From assembly GCA_964581515.1 (NCBI GenBank), contig CAZOOV010000001.1:1-64000 (forward strand): 64,000 nucleotides of DNA. The letters run 5' to 3'. Origin of the DNA: JACJVV01 sp964581515. GTDB taxonomy: Archaea > Nanobdellota > Nanobdellia > Woesearchaeales > JACJVV01. A model generated the notes under the pieces. That model was not told where the DNA came from. It worked only from the letters and a program-made list of their open reading frames with translations, and did no database searches. The translations under genes and the position numbers were made by a program. Shown piece after piece: positions 16,560 to 24,233 of the stretch (within the stretch, counting starts at the first letter, position 1; each line of letters begins with the position of its first letter).

Positions 16560-16603
16560 GTAACCAAAAGTTACTTAAATATGTTTGGTTACCTATAGGT
16601 AAC
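16560..16603. promoter_or_regulatory. Paired palindromic operators between DUF4395 gene and hxlR-like gene
   Basis: GTAAC-CAAAA-GTTAC (16560-16574) and GTTACC-TATA-GGTAAC (16588-16603) share the half-site GTAAC. The second ends directly at the regulator's ATG, and a TTAAATA box at about 16575-16581 is centred 27 bp before that ATG, so the palindromes bracket the promoter of a leaderless transcript. This is the geometry of autorepression and of control of the divergent gene. Confidence 0.65.
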
Positions 16604-16948
16604 ATGATTAATAAGATTGAGAAATGTGATTGTCCTATTGATGCAGTAGCACAAGCAGTAGGAAGCAAATGGAACATCATAATACTTAGGGATCTTTTTT
16701 TAGGAAAGAAGCATTTCAATGAATTCTTAAGACAAAATAACAAGCTTTCAAATAAAGTATTAGCACAAAAATTAAAAGAGCTTGAAGGACTTGGACTAAT
16801 TGAAAGAAATATGGAAAATGAAAGAATCATATACAAATTGAGTAAAGAAGGTAAGGAGCTTAAGCCTGTAATGCAGGCAATGGCAAAGTTTGGAAAAAGA
16901 TATTGCAATCGATTGACACATTATCAAGATTTAATCACAAAATTATGA
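16604..16948 (+). CDS. HxlR-family transcriptional regulator
   Basis: 114 residues, the family's normal size. CDCPIDAVAQAVGSKWNIIILRDLFLGKKHFNEF is the HxlR winged-helix start, followed by LAQKLKELEGLGLIER (recognition helix) and a wing. HxlR/MarR-like regulators often sense electrophiles or redox stress through Cys; here Cys8 and Cys10 are near the N-terminus. It probably binds the two palindromes upstream and regulates itself and the divergent DUF4395 gene. Confidence 0.92.
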   Translation: MINKIEKCDCPIDAVAQAVGSKWNIIILRDLFLGKKHFNEFLRQNNKLSNKVLAQKLKELEGLGLIERNMENERIIYKLSKEGKELKPVMQAMAKFGKRYCNRLTHYQDLITKL

Positions 16949-17052
16949 ATTTTAATAGTTTATTGCCATGAATAATTATCATTTCTTATATGTATTCAGC
17001 AACATAAAAGTTTAAATAAGCAGAAAAGATTACATCTATTTGGTGGTGTAAT

Positions 17053-18228
17053 ATGGCAGTTATAGATTTTGAAGATGGAATGGTTGGTGTAACACTTGAT
17101 CAAAGACTTGAGTTTGTCGGAATGGATGAAATAGTCCTTCCAGAAATAATACCTTCTTATTTAACAGGTTGGATATATGTAGATAAAAAAGGCATGAGCC
17201 ATGGGTCAACTTCTTCTCCAACAACATTACTTAACAAATGCAAGAACTATCTATCAGAAGAAGGAGTCACAAGAATAAATGACCTTTTCAATCAAAGGAT
17301 GATGGTCAATGTATATATTGATCCAGACAATATGGAAAAGACATTAGCACAGACTGTTTGGGATGTCGAAAGAGGAGCATGCAAGATGCTCAAAGCACTC
17401 AACGATGGTGGAACTGAAGATACAACATTTGTTTTCAGGATGTATACAGACCCCTTTACACAATTCGGAGCGACTTTAGATACACCTATGGATGATTTCT
17501 TAGAAGAAAATGGAATACAAAATGCAGGAGAAGTAAATGAAGCATATCAAGAGATGATTGGCTCACTAAGAACATACTTAGGAGAAAAAGAACCATTCAT
17601 AGGTTATTCATTGATAATAAACGGAGAGAATAATATCGGATGGGGAGATAAAGAAAAAGAAGTCACTGAGATGCATTACAAGCACCAAGGAGGAGCGCAG
17701 ATAATCGATTTCCACCAAGGCAGGAGCATGCCTAAGGAGGTTGCTGAGGCATTCAATTCAGGTGAAGCAGAAGAACGCTATGATGCAATGAAACTAAAAA
17801 CAATACATTTTGTTGTTGATGGAGACACGATATACAAAAGAATAGGTAATGATGATAATGATAATACAGTCCAGCTATGCAAGAATGCAAGAGGAATAAT
17901 ACAGGAATATGTGGATTCTGAACAAGAACACATTGCTAGGATTGGAAGAATGGCCAATGCAATGAGAGGGACATTAGAAACATTCATGATGGGCTGGGAC
18001 AGGAAAGATGAAGACAGTAATCTGCATCTTCTTATCGGACCTAAACTGGGATTTTCCAGAACTGATGATCCAGAAGAGCAATATCACGATGGAGTAATCG
18101 GCAGGATAGATGAGAATGGCGTAATAAGCGTACCTCTTTGCGTAGATAATAATACAAGCAAAAAGGACTATGGACTGAGATGCTGGCATCATCTAGTAGA
18201 TCTTAAGTTCACCCCACTAAATGATTAG
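17053..18228 (+). CDS. Conserved-looking protein of unknown function (391 aa)
   Basis: 391 residues, soluble, acidic, with no signal peptide. A strong GGTGGTGTAAT ribosome binding site precedes the ATG. Notable segments are YKHQGGAQIIDFHQGRSMP, LKTIHFVVDGDTIYKRIGN and a C-terminal YGLRCWHHLVDLKF. Codon use and protein quality match neighbouring genes, so it is real, but I recognise no domain. The nearby 287-residue gene on the other strand is equally unknown. Confidence 0.7.
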   Translation: MAVIDFEDGMVGVTLDQRLEFVGMDEIVLPEIIPSYLTGWIYVDKKGMSHGSTSSPTTLLNKCKNYLSEEGVTRINDLFNQRMMVNVYIDPDNMEKTLAQTVWDVERGACKMLKALNDGGTEDTTFVFRMYTDPFTQFGATLDTPMDDFLEENGIQNAGEVNEAYQEMIGSLRTYLGEKEPFIGYSLIINGENNIGWGDKEKEVTEMHYKHQGGAQIIDFHQGRSMPKEVAEAFNSGEAEERYDAMKLKTIHFVVDGDTIYKRIGNDDNDNTVQLCKNARGIIQEYVDSEQEHIARIGRMANAMRGTLETFMMGWDRKDEDSNLHLLIGPKLGFSRTDDPEEQYHDGVIGRIDENGVISVPLCVDNNTSKKDYGLRCWHHLVDLKFTPLND

Positions 18229-18287
18229 ATCTTAGAATTTATTTTATTATTTTTTTATCATCTTTCTTTTTATATTTATAGAATCAA

Positions 18288-19151
18288 TTAGACTGGATAT
18301 TTTATTTCTTTATGTTTGAACTCAGGACTCAAGACTGCAAGCCTTTTGCCTAAATCATTAACTTCAGTAACTGTTCTTTGGATTAAAGTATCATCTCTTC
18401 TTCCCAAGGGGTCATCAACCATTGTCCTGTAATTGTGAAGCTTTTCAAGATATCTATCCATGTTCTGCTCAAACATTTCAGTCTTTACTTCTGGACTTAG
18501 TTTTGCTATATCAGAGAGCTGAATGACTTTCTGATTAAGATAGCTTGATGAAAAGAACCTCATTATTGACATGTATTTATCAAACTCATTAGACATCTGC
18601 TTTAATGTTGTAACAAAGCCTTTTTCAGCGCCGAGTTTTCTGAAATCTAATGCTGCTTGACCATAATATCTAGATGCTTTATCCTCGAGTTCTGTAAGAG
18701 TGTACTTTTTTGCAAGACCTGAAAGAAAACCTTGGTTAACAGTCATTGCAATCATAAGAAAATCTGCCATGTCTTTCATCAAAGGATAAATATGTCCTCT
18801 TGCTTCTTGATATTCTATCTCTCTTTTTGCATGCTCAACAAGATGCACAACATCTACTTTGGGTCTTCTCTTAAATGCATACTCCGCTATCTTATTTCTT
18901 GGTGTATTTGTCTCATCTGTATCTTCTTCATCAGACATTGTCTCTTTCAAAGAATTCTCAACTGTAAAAATGAGGTACGCAATTGAATCACCATGTATGA
19001 TGTAATTGATAAGCACTTGACGATTGTCCCTATTACCTTCACAAGATATACGAAGATCTATATCAACATCCTCACCAATCTCATCAGAAGCATTAAATAT
19101 GCCTTCTGCAACAAAAGAATCAATCGAGTCTACTGCTAATACTTTTTTCAT
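18288..19151 (-). CDS. Mostly helical protein of unknown function (287 aa)
   Basis: 287 residues. Residues 1-65 look alpha/beta (VLAVDSIDSFVAEGIF to SIAYLIFTVENSL). An acidic linker lies near 70-85. Residues 95-287 are helical, with repeated amphipathic stretches (EHAKREIEYQEARGHIYPL, MRFFSSSYLNQKVIQLSDIAKL). No signal peptide, membrane segment or catalytic motif is recognised. It is convergent with the 391-residue unknown gene. Confidence 0.65.
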   Translation of the reverse strand: MKKVLAVDSIDSFVAEGIFNASDEIGEDVDIDLRISCEGNRDNRQVLINYIIHGDSIAYLIFTVENSLKETMSDEEDTDETNTPRNKIAEYAFKRRPKVDVVHLVEHAKREIEYQEARGHIYPLMKDMADFLMIAMTVNQGFLSGLAKKYTLTELEDKASRYYGQAALDFRKLGAEKGFVTTLKQMSNEFDKYMSIMRFFSSSYLNQKVIQLSDIAKLSPEVKTEMFEQNMDRYLEKLHNYRTMVDDPLGRRDDTLIQRTVTEVNDLGKRLAVLSPEFKHKEIKYPV

Positions 19152-19272
19152 ATTACATCACTTCATCATACACGCCTATAAGATTGTAATCGGTTCGCTA
19201 TATAAAAAGATTAATATACAATAGAACAACAATATGCTAAAATAATATAAATAAGCAAGGTATATTAATATC

Positions 19273-19743
19273 ATGAAATCAAGAAGACTAAGTAAAAGCG
19301 CTATAAAGTTCCTTAATCAGGATCTTTTCCAGGAATACGGCATTGAACCGCTCACTAAGAAAGATATTGTGCTTGAGATAGAAAAAGAAGAGATGAAATA
19401 TTTCAAAGTTAATGATGATATATCTTTTTTCTACAATGAAGATGAAGTATTAATACCTACACTCAAAAATTTATTGAAGAATAATTTTCTTAAGAATGTA
19501 ACTGTTGATATGGGCGCTGTAAAGTTTGTCGCTTCTGGAGCTGATATCATGAGGCCAGGAGTTGTAGAGATTGATGAGAAGATACATGAAGGCGAACTTG
19601 TTACAATAATAGATGTCAATAATAAGAAGCCATTGGCAATAGGCAGGGCTTTGATGGATTCTGACGGAATGAACAATGCTGACTCAGGCAAATGCATAGA
19701 GAGCGTACATCATATAGGAGATAAGATCTGGAATCTCGAGTAA
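19273..19743 (+). CDS. PUA-domain RNA-binding protein
   Basis: 156 residues. The C-terminal 75 residues are a PUA domain: VTVDMGAVKFVASGADIMRPGV, then EGELVTIIDVNNKKPLAIGRA. PUA domains bind folded RNA such as tRNA or rRNA. The N-terminal 75 residues, beginning KSRRLSKSAIKFLNQDL, resemble the archaeal pre-PUA domain seen in MCT-1-like and DUF1947 proteins. In archaea such stand-alone proteins are thought to act in translation or RNA modification. A run of AAT repeats follows the stop. Confidence 0.9.
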   Translation: MKSRRLSKSAIKFLNQDLFQEYGIEPLTKKDIVLEIEKEEMKYFKVNDDISFFYNEDEVLIPTLKNLLKNNFLKNVTVDMGAVKFVASGADIMRPGVVEIDEKIHEGELVTIIDVNNKKPLAIGRALMDSDGMNNADSGKCIESVHHIGDKIWNLE

Positions 19744-19748
19744 AATAG

Positions 19749-19776
19749 AATAATAATAATAATAATAATAATAATA
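19749..19776. repeat. Trinucleotide repeat (AAT)n
   Basis: About nine perfect AAT/ATA units between the convergent PUA and amidohydrolase genes. A simple-sequence tract of this length is prone to slippage. It is non-coding. Confidence 0.85.
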
Positions 19777-19801
19777 TTCATTCTAATAAAATAATCTAGT
19801 C

Positions 19802-20518
19802 TTATTTATCTATCTTAAGAAGTTTTTTTGCATTGTCTGATAATATCATATTTTTGTCTTTGTCAGAGATTTTAGCTTTAGTCACTTTCATGAGGGCCGC
19901 TTCCTGATCATCATAAGGACTATCACTTCCAAATATAAGCCTATCAAAACCCTTATCAACCATCTGTTTAATCCTAAGAGTTCTTCCAAATATAGAGACA
20001 TCAGAATAAATATTATTTAAAGCTAAAGATTCTTTCATTGTGGTGAAACAATCTCCAAAAAAATGAGCAATAATTATTGGAAGACCAGGGTATTTTCTTG
20101 CAACAGCAAGTATAAACTCAGGTTTACTATATATATCTGATTTCTTACAATGAATCAGAAGAGGTAATTTTCTTTCTTCAAGTTCTGTATAAAGCCAGTC
20201 AAGACCTTTATGAGGATAGAATACTTCACTTTCAGGATGGAGCTTAACTCCTTTGAAACCATTATCAAGGAGAGTTCTTAATTTATCTAGATTCATTTGC
20301 CCTGGATCAAATCTTAAAAAAGGGATTAATTGAGGATATTTCTTTGAAATATCTAATAATTTTAATGATTCAACTACAAGATCACCCACTTTGAAAGGGA
20401 ATACTACAGAATAATCTATATCATACTTACTCATTGATTCAATAAGTTCCTTGAAATCTTGGATCTCACCATCTTTATCAGTTCCAAGGTGATTATGGAA
20501 ATCTATTATCATTTTCAT
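19802..20518 (-). CDS. Amidohydrolase-family TIM-barrel metal hydrolase
   Basis: 238 residues. IIDFHNHLG near the N-terminus (HxH metal ligands), GVKLHPE (third His, about residue 96), LLIHCKKS and IIAHFFG (further His ligands) and the late LIFGSDSPYDD (Asp) make a complete amidohydrolase-2 / TatD-like metal site. Substrates of such proteins vary widely. The gene is 18 bp downstream of the GCS2-like ligase gene and probably co-transcribed with it. Confidence 0.88.
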   Translation of the reverse strand: MKMIIDFHNHLGTDKDGEIQDFKELIESMSKYDIDYSVVFPFKVGDLVVESLKLLDISKKYPQLIPFLRFDPGQMNLDKLRTLLDNGFKGVKLHPESEVFYPHKGLDWLYTELEERKLPLLIHCKKSDIYSKPEFILAVARKYPGLPIIIAHFFGDCFTTMKESLALNNIYSDVSIFGRTLRIKQMVDKGFDRLIFGSDSPYDDQEAALMKVTKAKISDKDKNMILSDNAKKLLKIDK

Positions 20519-20535
20519 TAAATTATCTTGTAATA

Positions 20536-21684
20536 CTATTTAACTTTTTTTGCATCAGCAATGAAACGTTGTGCAATGTAGAGACGTACATCTCTTGCAC
20601 CTTCCTGAGTGATTGTATTACCGTCATAAAATCCTTTCCTTTTAGCGTATCCCATTAACTCATCTGAAAATGTCTTTCTATCCTTCAACATCTTATTAAA
20701 AGGTTCAAGATAACCTAGCTCATGTTCATAAAGACCATTCTTTGCAAGTGATACAACGTCACTAAGATATGCATGAAGACCATCATTTTCAAGCCCATAT
20801 CTTAAGCCTTGAACTTCAAAATATTTAAGCACATCATAACTAGGATTAATATGAGTTTGTATATTAATTTGTTCAACATCATCAATCATCCTATTAAGAC
20901 CTGCATATACTGCAGAAAGGGCAAGCACATTAGAAAGAAGATTAGCATCTGCAGTTCTTGATTCAATGGTTTTTTCTGAGAATCTTAATGGACCCCAGCA
21001 AGCATTAAGCCTGGTGAAACCCTCAGTATCAACATCATGTAGATTACACTGATTTAACCAAGCAGCATAAGTGTCATCAATCCTTTTTTGAAGTCCTTCT
21101 AAATCATGGACATACCCTAAAAGGGAACCATTCAATGGAAGTTTTTTGAAGACTATGTCTCTATAAACCTTTACCCTATAATCTTTAAGATGATTATTTC
21201 CCATAAAAAAAGGAGTTGAAGACATCAGTACGAATAAAGGATCAAGTGAAGTCATTAATGTGTGTTGACTAACCATATCTTTATCCTTGTCAATATGAAC
21301 ATGTGTACCACAGATATGATACTCCATGGTACGATTTTTTGAACCAAGTACAATCTCTTTTCTTTTATATCTGGCACCTTCTCTTTTTATAGGAGTACAT
21401 TTACCAATAGTAGTTGAAGGAACTAATAATAAACCTAAATCATCAGCAACATCCATAGCTTTACTTAGTTCTGCACCCATATTATGAGCTAATTCTGATA
21501 TATCTGATGAAGGGTCTGCAGTCACTTCTAACATAGAATGAGCAAGTTCTTTCTGAAAATGCGGTGATGTGCTTTCATGATCAAAAAAAGCGTCTACATT
21601 GTTTGAAAGATTGCCTTGCTCATCAATAATATGTGCTTCAAGCTCAAGTCCTAAGAGTTTATCTAACATAAAGAAATAGGGCAT
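20536..21684 (-). CDS. GCS2-family carboxylate-amine ligase
   Basis: 382 residues. LGLELEAHIID (Glu metal/ATP residues), MLEVTADPS, the CGTHVHIDKD core (HxH) and RFSEKTIESRTAD are the motifs of the glutamate-cysteine ligase GCS2 / YbdK family. Members make gamma-glutamyl or related amide bonds with ATP. The YbdK type lacks a gshB partner, as here, so the product need not be glutathione. It is followed by an amidohydrolase that might act on the same class of amide, which is inference. The frame may begin at Met6 (MLDKLLGLE). Confidence 0.85.
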   Translation of the reverse strand: MPYFFMLDKLLGLELEAHIIDEQGNLSNNVDAFFDHESTSPHFQKELAHSMLEVTADPSSDISELAHNMGAELSKAMDVADDLGLLLVPSTTIGKCTPIKREGARYKRKEIVLGSKNRTMEYHICGTHVHIDKDKDMVSQHTLMTSLDPLFVLMSSTPFFMGNNHLKDYRVKVYRDIVFKKLPLNGSLLGYVHDLEGLQKRIDDTYAAWLNQCNLHDVDTEGFTRLNACWGPLRFSEKTIESRTADANLLSNVLALSAVYAGLNRMIDDVEQINIQTHINPSYDVLKYFEVQGLRYGLENDGLHAYLSDVVSLAKNGLYEHELGYLEPFNKMLKDRKTFSDELMGYAKRKGFYDGNTITQEGARDVRLYIAQRFIADAKKVK

Positions 21685-21766
21685 TAAAATTAATATAAAG
21701 ATAGAGAGATTAAAATTTTGTATTTATGGCAAAATACTTATATATTAGTACTATATATACAAAAAT

Positions 21767-22705
21767 ATGAATAAGAAATATTTAAAAATAATCCATTTAC
21801 TGTCGACAAACTGTAGGACGTCTATAAAAGAGATAAGTAAAGAAATAAAATCAAGTCAGCAATCTTCATCTTATCTCCTAAAAAGAATAAGAAAGAGTTA
21901 TTTGAGGGGGTTTACAACAATAGTTGACGCTGTTAGATTAGGATATACCAATGTATTGGTAGGGATAAATTTCAGGACATCCAATAAAGATAAAATAAAA
22001 GAGATTATGGATTATCTAGTCAGCAATAATTCAATAATAATGATACAAGAAACTTCATATGGTGTTGACCTTCTTTTGGAGTATTGTTGTAATAACCTGT
22101 CTGCATTCAATAAACAGCATATAGATATGTTAAAGAGGTTCCAAAAAGAAGCAAAGACCAAATTCGTCTTCCCGATAATAGTAAAACACAAATTCAAAAG
22201 AAATTATCTGTCCAAAAAACAGGAATACGGAGATATAGCATTATGTGGAGACAGAAGAGTAGTAATTTTGAGTGAAAATGAACAAAAGATAGTATATGCA
22301 CTGGTAAAAGAACCTACTGCAACATATACAAGACTTGCAAAATTAACCAATATAAGTATAAAAACAGTAATTAAACTAAAAAAAAATCTTGAACAGAAGA
22401 ATATCATCAAAGGATACAGTTGTTATCCTCATTTAGCAAATGCAGGAATAAAAAGAGCTATGATTTTAATAAAACCTGCAGATATAAATGATTTGGATAA
22501 AATAATTGCATATGGCAATAATAATAAGAATATTATTGAAGTTACCAAAATAATAGGAGAATATCCTATGATGATTATAATTGAAGCATTTAGCCATATA
22601 GATTCAATCAAAAACCTAAGAGAAAATTTTGATATAATAGATTATAGAATGGCTAATATTATAAACATAAAGAAAGAATCATTCCTTCCACTACCTGAAG
22701 TTTAG
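21767..22705 (+). CDS. Duplicated Lrp/AsnC-type regulator
   Basis: 312 residues built as two similar halves: winged helix (1-50), RAM-like sensor domain (55-145), second winged helix (165-220, LSENEQKIVYALVKEP to ISIKTVIKLKKNLEQKNIIKGY) and second sensor (225-300). The N-terminal half has the helix IKEISKEIKSSQQSSSYLLKR. Lrp-family proteins bind amino acids or other small ligands and form octamers; a fused dimer is seen in some DPANN archaea. Targets are unknown. It is divergent from the GCS2 ligase, which may be its target. Confidence 0.78.
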   Translation: MNKKYLKIIHLLSTNCRTSIKEISKEIKSSQQSSSYLLKRIRKSYLRGFTTIVDAVRLGYTNVLVGINFRTSNKDKIKEIMDYLVSNNSIIMIQETSYGVDLLLEYCCNNLSAFNKQHIDMLKRFQKEAKTKFVFPIIVKHKFKRNYLSKKQEYGDIALCGDRRVVILSENEQKIVYALVKEPTATYTRLAKLTNISIKTVIKLKKNLEQKNIIKGYSCYPHLANAGIKRAMILIKPADINDLDKIIAYGNNNKNIIEVTKIIGEYPMMIIIEAFSHIDSIKNLRENFDIIDYRMANIINIKKESFLPLPEV

Positions 22706-22729
22706 TAGATGCGTGTATTATGCAATAGC

Positions 22730-22738
22730 TTTTTATAT
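22730..22738 (+). promoter_or_regulatory. TATA box of tRNA-Arg
   Basis: TTTTATATC, centred 27 bp upstream of the first base of the tRNA (22762), so transcription probably begins at or next to G1 without a 5' leader. Confidence 0.6.
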
Positions 22739-22761
22739 CAAGATGGATTTCTTTTTATTAT

Positions 22762-22859
22762 GCCCGCTTAGTATAGTTGGATAGAACGTGACCTTGCGGT
22801 GATATATGAAAATATATTGTAAAGAGGTTGAGACCGGGGTTCAAATCCTCGAGTGGGCG
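22762..22859 (+). tRNA. tRNA-Arg(GCG) with one intron
   Basis: Acceptor GCCCGCT (22762-22768)/AGTGGGC (22852-22858), discriminator G. D-loop with the invariant GG; the D-stem is weak (G-C and T-A plus a mismatch). Anticodon stem TGACC (22789-22793)/GGTTG (22826-22830), anticodon GCG at 22796-22798. A 25-nt intron (22800-22824) at 37/38 contains an ATATAT/ATATAT stem. T-stem CGGGG/CCTCG with an uninterrupted loop TTCAAAT, unlike the three other tRNAs here. Spliced length is 73 nt. The last 14 bp of the tRNA and its flank are repeated 54 bp downstream, and the terminator-like T-run follows that distal copy. Confidence 0.9.
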
Positions 22860-22915
22860 TTAGAACACTTGAGGCTCAGAAATCATTTGATTTCTGTATG
22901 TCTCGAGTGGGCGTT
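22848..22915. mobile_element. tRNA-end duplication element C (Arg 3' end)
   Basis: CTCGAGTGGGCGTT occurs at 22848-22861 (tRNA 3' end) and 22902-22915. The 40 bp between folds with the distal copy. The outer stem is CACTTGAG (22866-22873) with CTCGAGTG (22902-22909), one G-T pair. The inner stem is a perfect 9-bp CAGAAATCA/TGATTTCTG. The loops are 3 nt (GCT) and 5 nt (TATGT). Read on the opposite strand, the order distal copy, 5-nt loop, hairpin, 3-nt loop, complement is the same as in elements A and B. The T-run TTTTCTTCTTTTTC follows the distal copy. Confidence 0.6.
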
Positions 22916-23033
22916 TTCTTCTTTTTCATTCTAAACCTATTTTAAGATGTAAAACATTATTTATTGATTAATTTGTTAAGAAGAAAATTAGTTTATTGGT
23001 TAATTTCTAAAAGAGAAAGGTTTTTATATCATA

Positions 23034-23062
23034 GTGATATAAGATATATTATGGTGATATAA
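23034..23062 (+). promoter_or_regulatory. Direct repeats at the RHH gene start
   Basis: GTGATATAA occurs twice, at about 23035-23043 and 23054-23062, 19 bp apart (about two helical turns), directly before the ribbon-helix-helix gene and 5-35 bp after a TTTTTATATC box. Ribbon-helix-helix repressors commonly bind such tandem sites. The second copy includes the GGTGAT ribosome binding site. Confidence 0.4.
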
Positions 23063-23230
23063 ATAGTAAAGATCCAAATAGACTTAAGTGAAGAAGAAGA
23101 TAGAATTGTTGAACTTTTTAAGCTAATGAATTCTCATAAGACTAAACAAGAAGCAATAAAAGAGATGGTTAAATATTTTGAAGCAGATGTAAAACCAAAA
23201 AACCTAAAGAAAAATGAATATTTCAAATAA
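23063..23230 (+). CDS. Ribbon-helix-helix regulator with non-AUG start
   Basis: 55 residues. VKIQIDLSEEEDRIVELFKLMNS followed by KTKQEAIKEMVKYFE is a typical ribbon-helix-helix domain (strand, helix, turn, helix). The frame is closed upstream by TAA, and the only possible starts are ATA at 23063 or GTA at 23066. GGTGAT lies 4-6 bp before the ATA, which makes AUA the likeliest initiator, or the start codon has mutated from ATG. The gene overlaps the next by 17 bp, so it is the first gene of the pilin-like and giant-protein operon and may repress it. Confidence 0.65.
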   Translation: MVKIQIDLSEEEDRIVELFKLMNSHKTKQEAIKEMVKYFEADVKPKNLKKNEYFK

Positions 23231-24233
23231 AAAAGCACAAGTGAGTCTTTTCATAGTAATAGGGATAATCATATTATTGACACTTATATTCCTGTTCTTA
23301 TTCTTAAATTCAGATATGATGTCTCAAGAAATAAAATCAACCAAGCTTAATGAGAATGAAGAATCAATCAAGAGATATATAGATTATTGCCTATCAGAGG
23401 TTACAATTTCTGGATTGAATATATTGACACAGAATGGAGGCTATATATACACTTATGATAAAACATTATTGACAGAAAATATTCAAGTCGCTTATCACTT
23501 TTATAATGATACACAAATTGGTCCATCAAGATTTTATATGAAAAATGAATTATCAAGATTTATTGAGTCCTCGCTAATTTATTGCGTGAGTAATATAGAT
23601 GAAAGAGGATTTGATCTGCGTTTTGGAAAACCAAAAGCAGACATAGATATACTAGGCGATATAATAATAGTAGACTTAGACTTTGATGTCAGACTGATGG
23701 GGCTTGATTCAGAGACAACCTTCAAAAGATTTACCTATGAAGCACCTGTTAAGCTTGGAAAAATGTTGGAGATTAAAGATGACCTTATTGATGACCTAAA
23801 AGATGATGGCAATATAGATCTTGAGGAATTTATTGACGATGAGTTTGGAATTGCATTACTTATAATCAATGAGAATGATTTTGTTTATTCAATAGTAGAA
23901 TATTCTGATAATAGAGAGAATTATAGATTTACATTTAACATAGCATTAAATCTTCCTGAGTTTCAAGACCCATACTTACATATGGGATACATACCTGATC
24001 TTACTGCATATGTTGATGAAGAATTCAATTTTAAAATCAATGTAATTAATTTTGCAAATACTGTATTAGAATTTGAAGATGATACAGTATTATTTGATAT
24101 AAATAGAAGATTTGGTGAAATTACATTCACACCAACAGAATTTGATATAGGAAATTATACAATAAATATAGGGGTATCAAATGTGTATTATGAAGCAGAG
24201 AAGGGATTTAATCTAGAGGTCAAAGAAAGATGA
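23214..24233 (+). CDS. Pilin-type N-terminus secreted protein
   Basis: 339 residues. MNISNKKAQVSLFIVIGIII has the class III (type IV pilin) signal: basic residues, then a hydrophobic helix beginning QVSLF, of the kind very common in Woesearchaeota-like genomes. Residues 60-339 are predicted extracellular: mixed alpha/beta, acidic, with an acidic stretch at 190-215 and beta-sandwich-like sequence at the C-terminus (DLTAYVDEEFNFKINVINFAN to YTINIGVSNVYYEAEKGF). It overlaps the giant gene by 4 bp (ATGA). A surface-assembly partner for the giant protein is inferred. Confidence 0.8.
   Translation: MNISNKKAQVSLFIVIGIIILLTLIFLFLFLNSDMMSQEIKSTKLNENEESIKRYIDYCLSEVTISGLNILTQNGGYIYTYDKTLLTENIQVAYHFYNDTQIGPSRFYMKNELSRFIESSLIYCVSNIDERGFDLRFGKPKADIDILGDIIIVDLDFDVRLMGLDSETTFKRFTYEAPVKLGKMLEIKDDLIDDLKDDGNIDLEEFIDDEFGIALLIINENDFVYSIVEYSDNRENYRFTFNIALNLPEFQDPYLHMGYIPDLTAYVDEEFNFKINVINFANTVLEFEDDTVLFDINRRFGEITFTPTEFDIGNYTINIGVSNVYYEAEKGFNLEVKER

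Noticed and set aside
16549..16908. N-terminal extension of the DUF4395 gene by 120 codons
   Set aside because: It is the antisense of the hxlR-like gene and lacks family similarity; ATG 16548 fits the family length.
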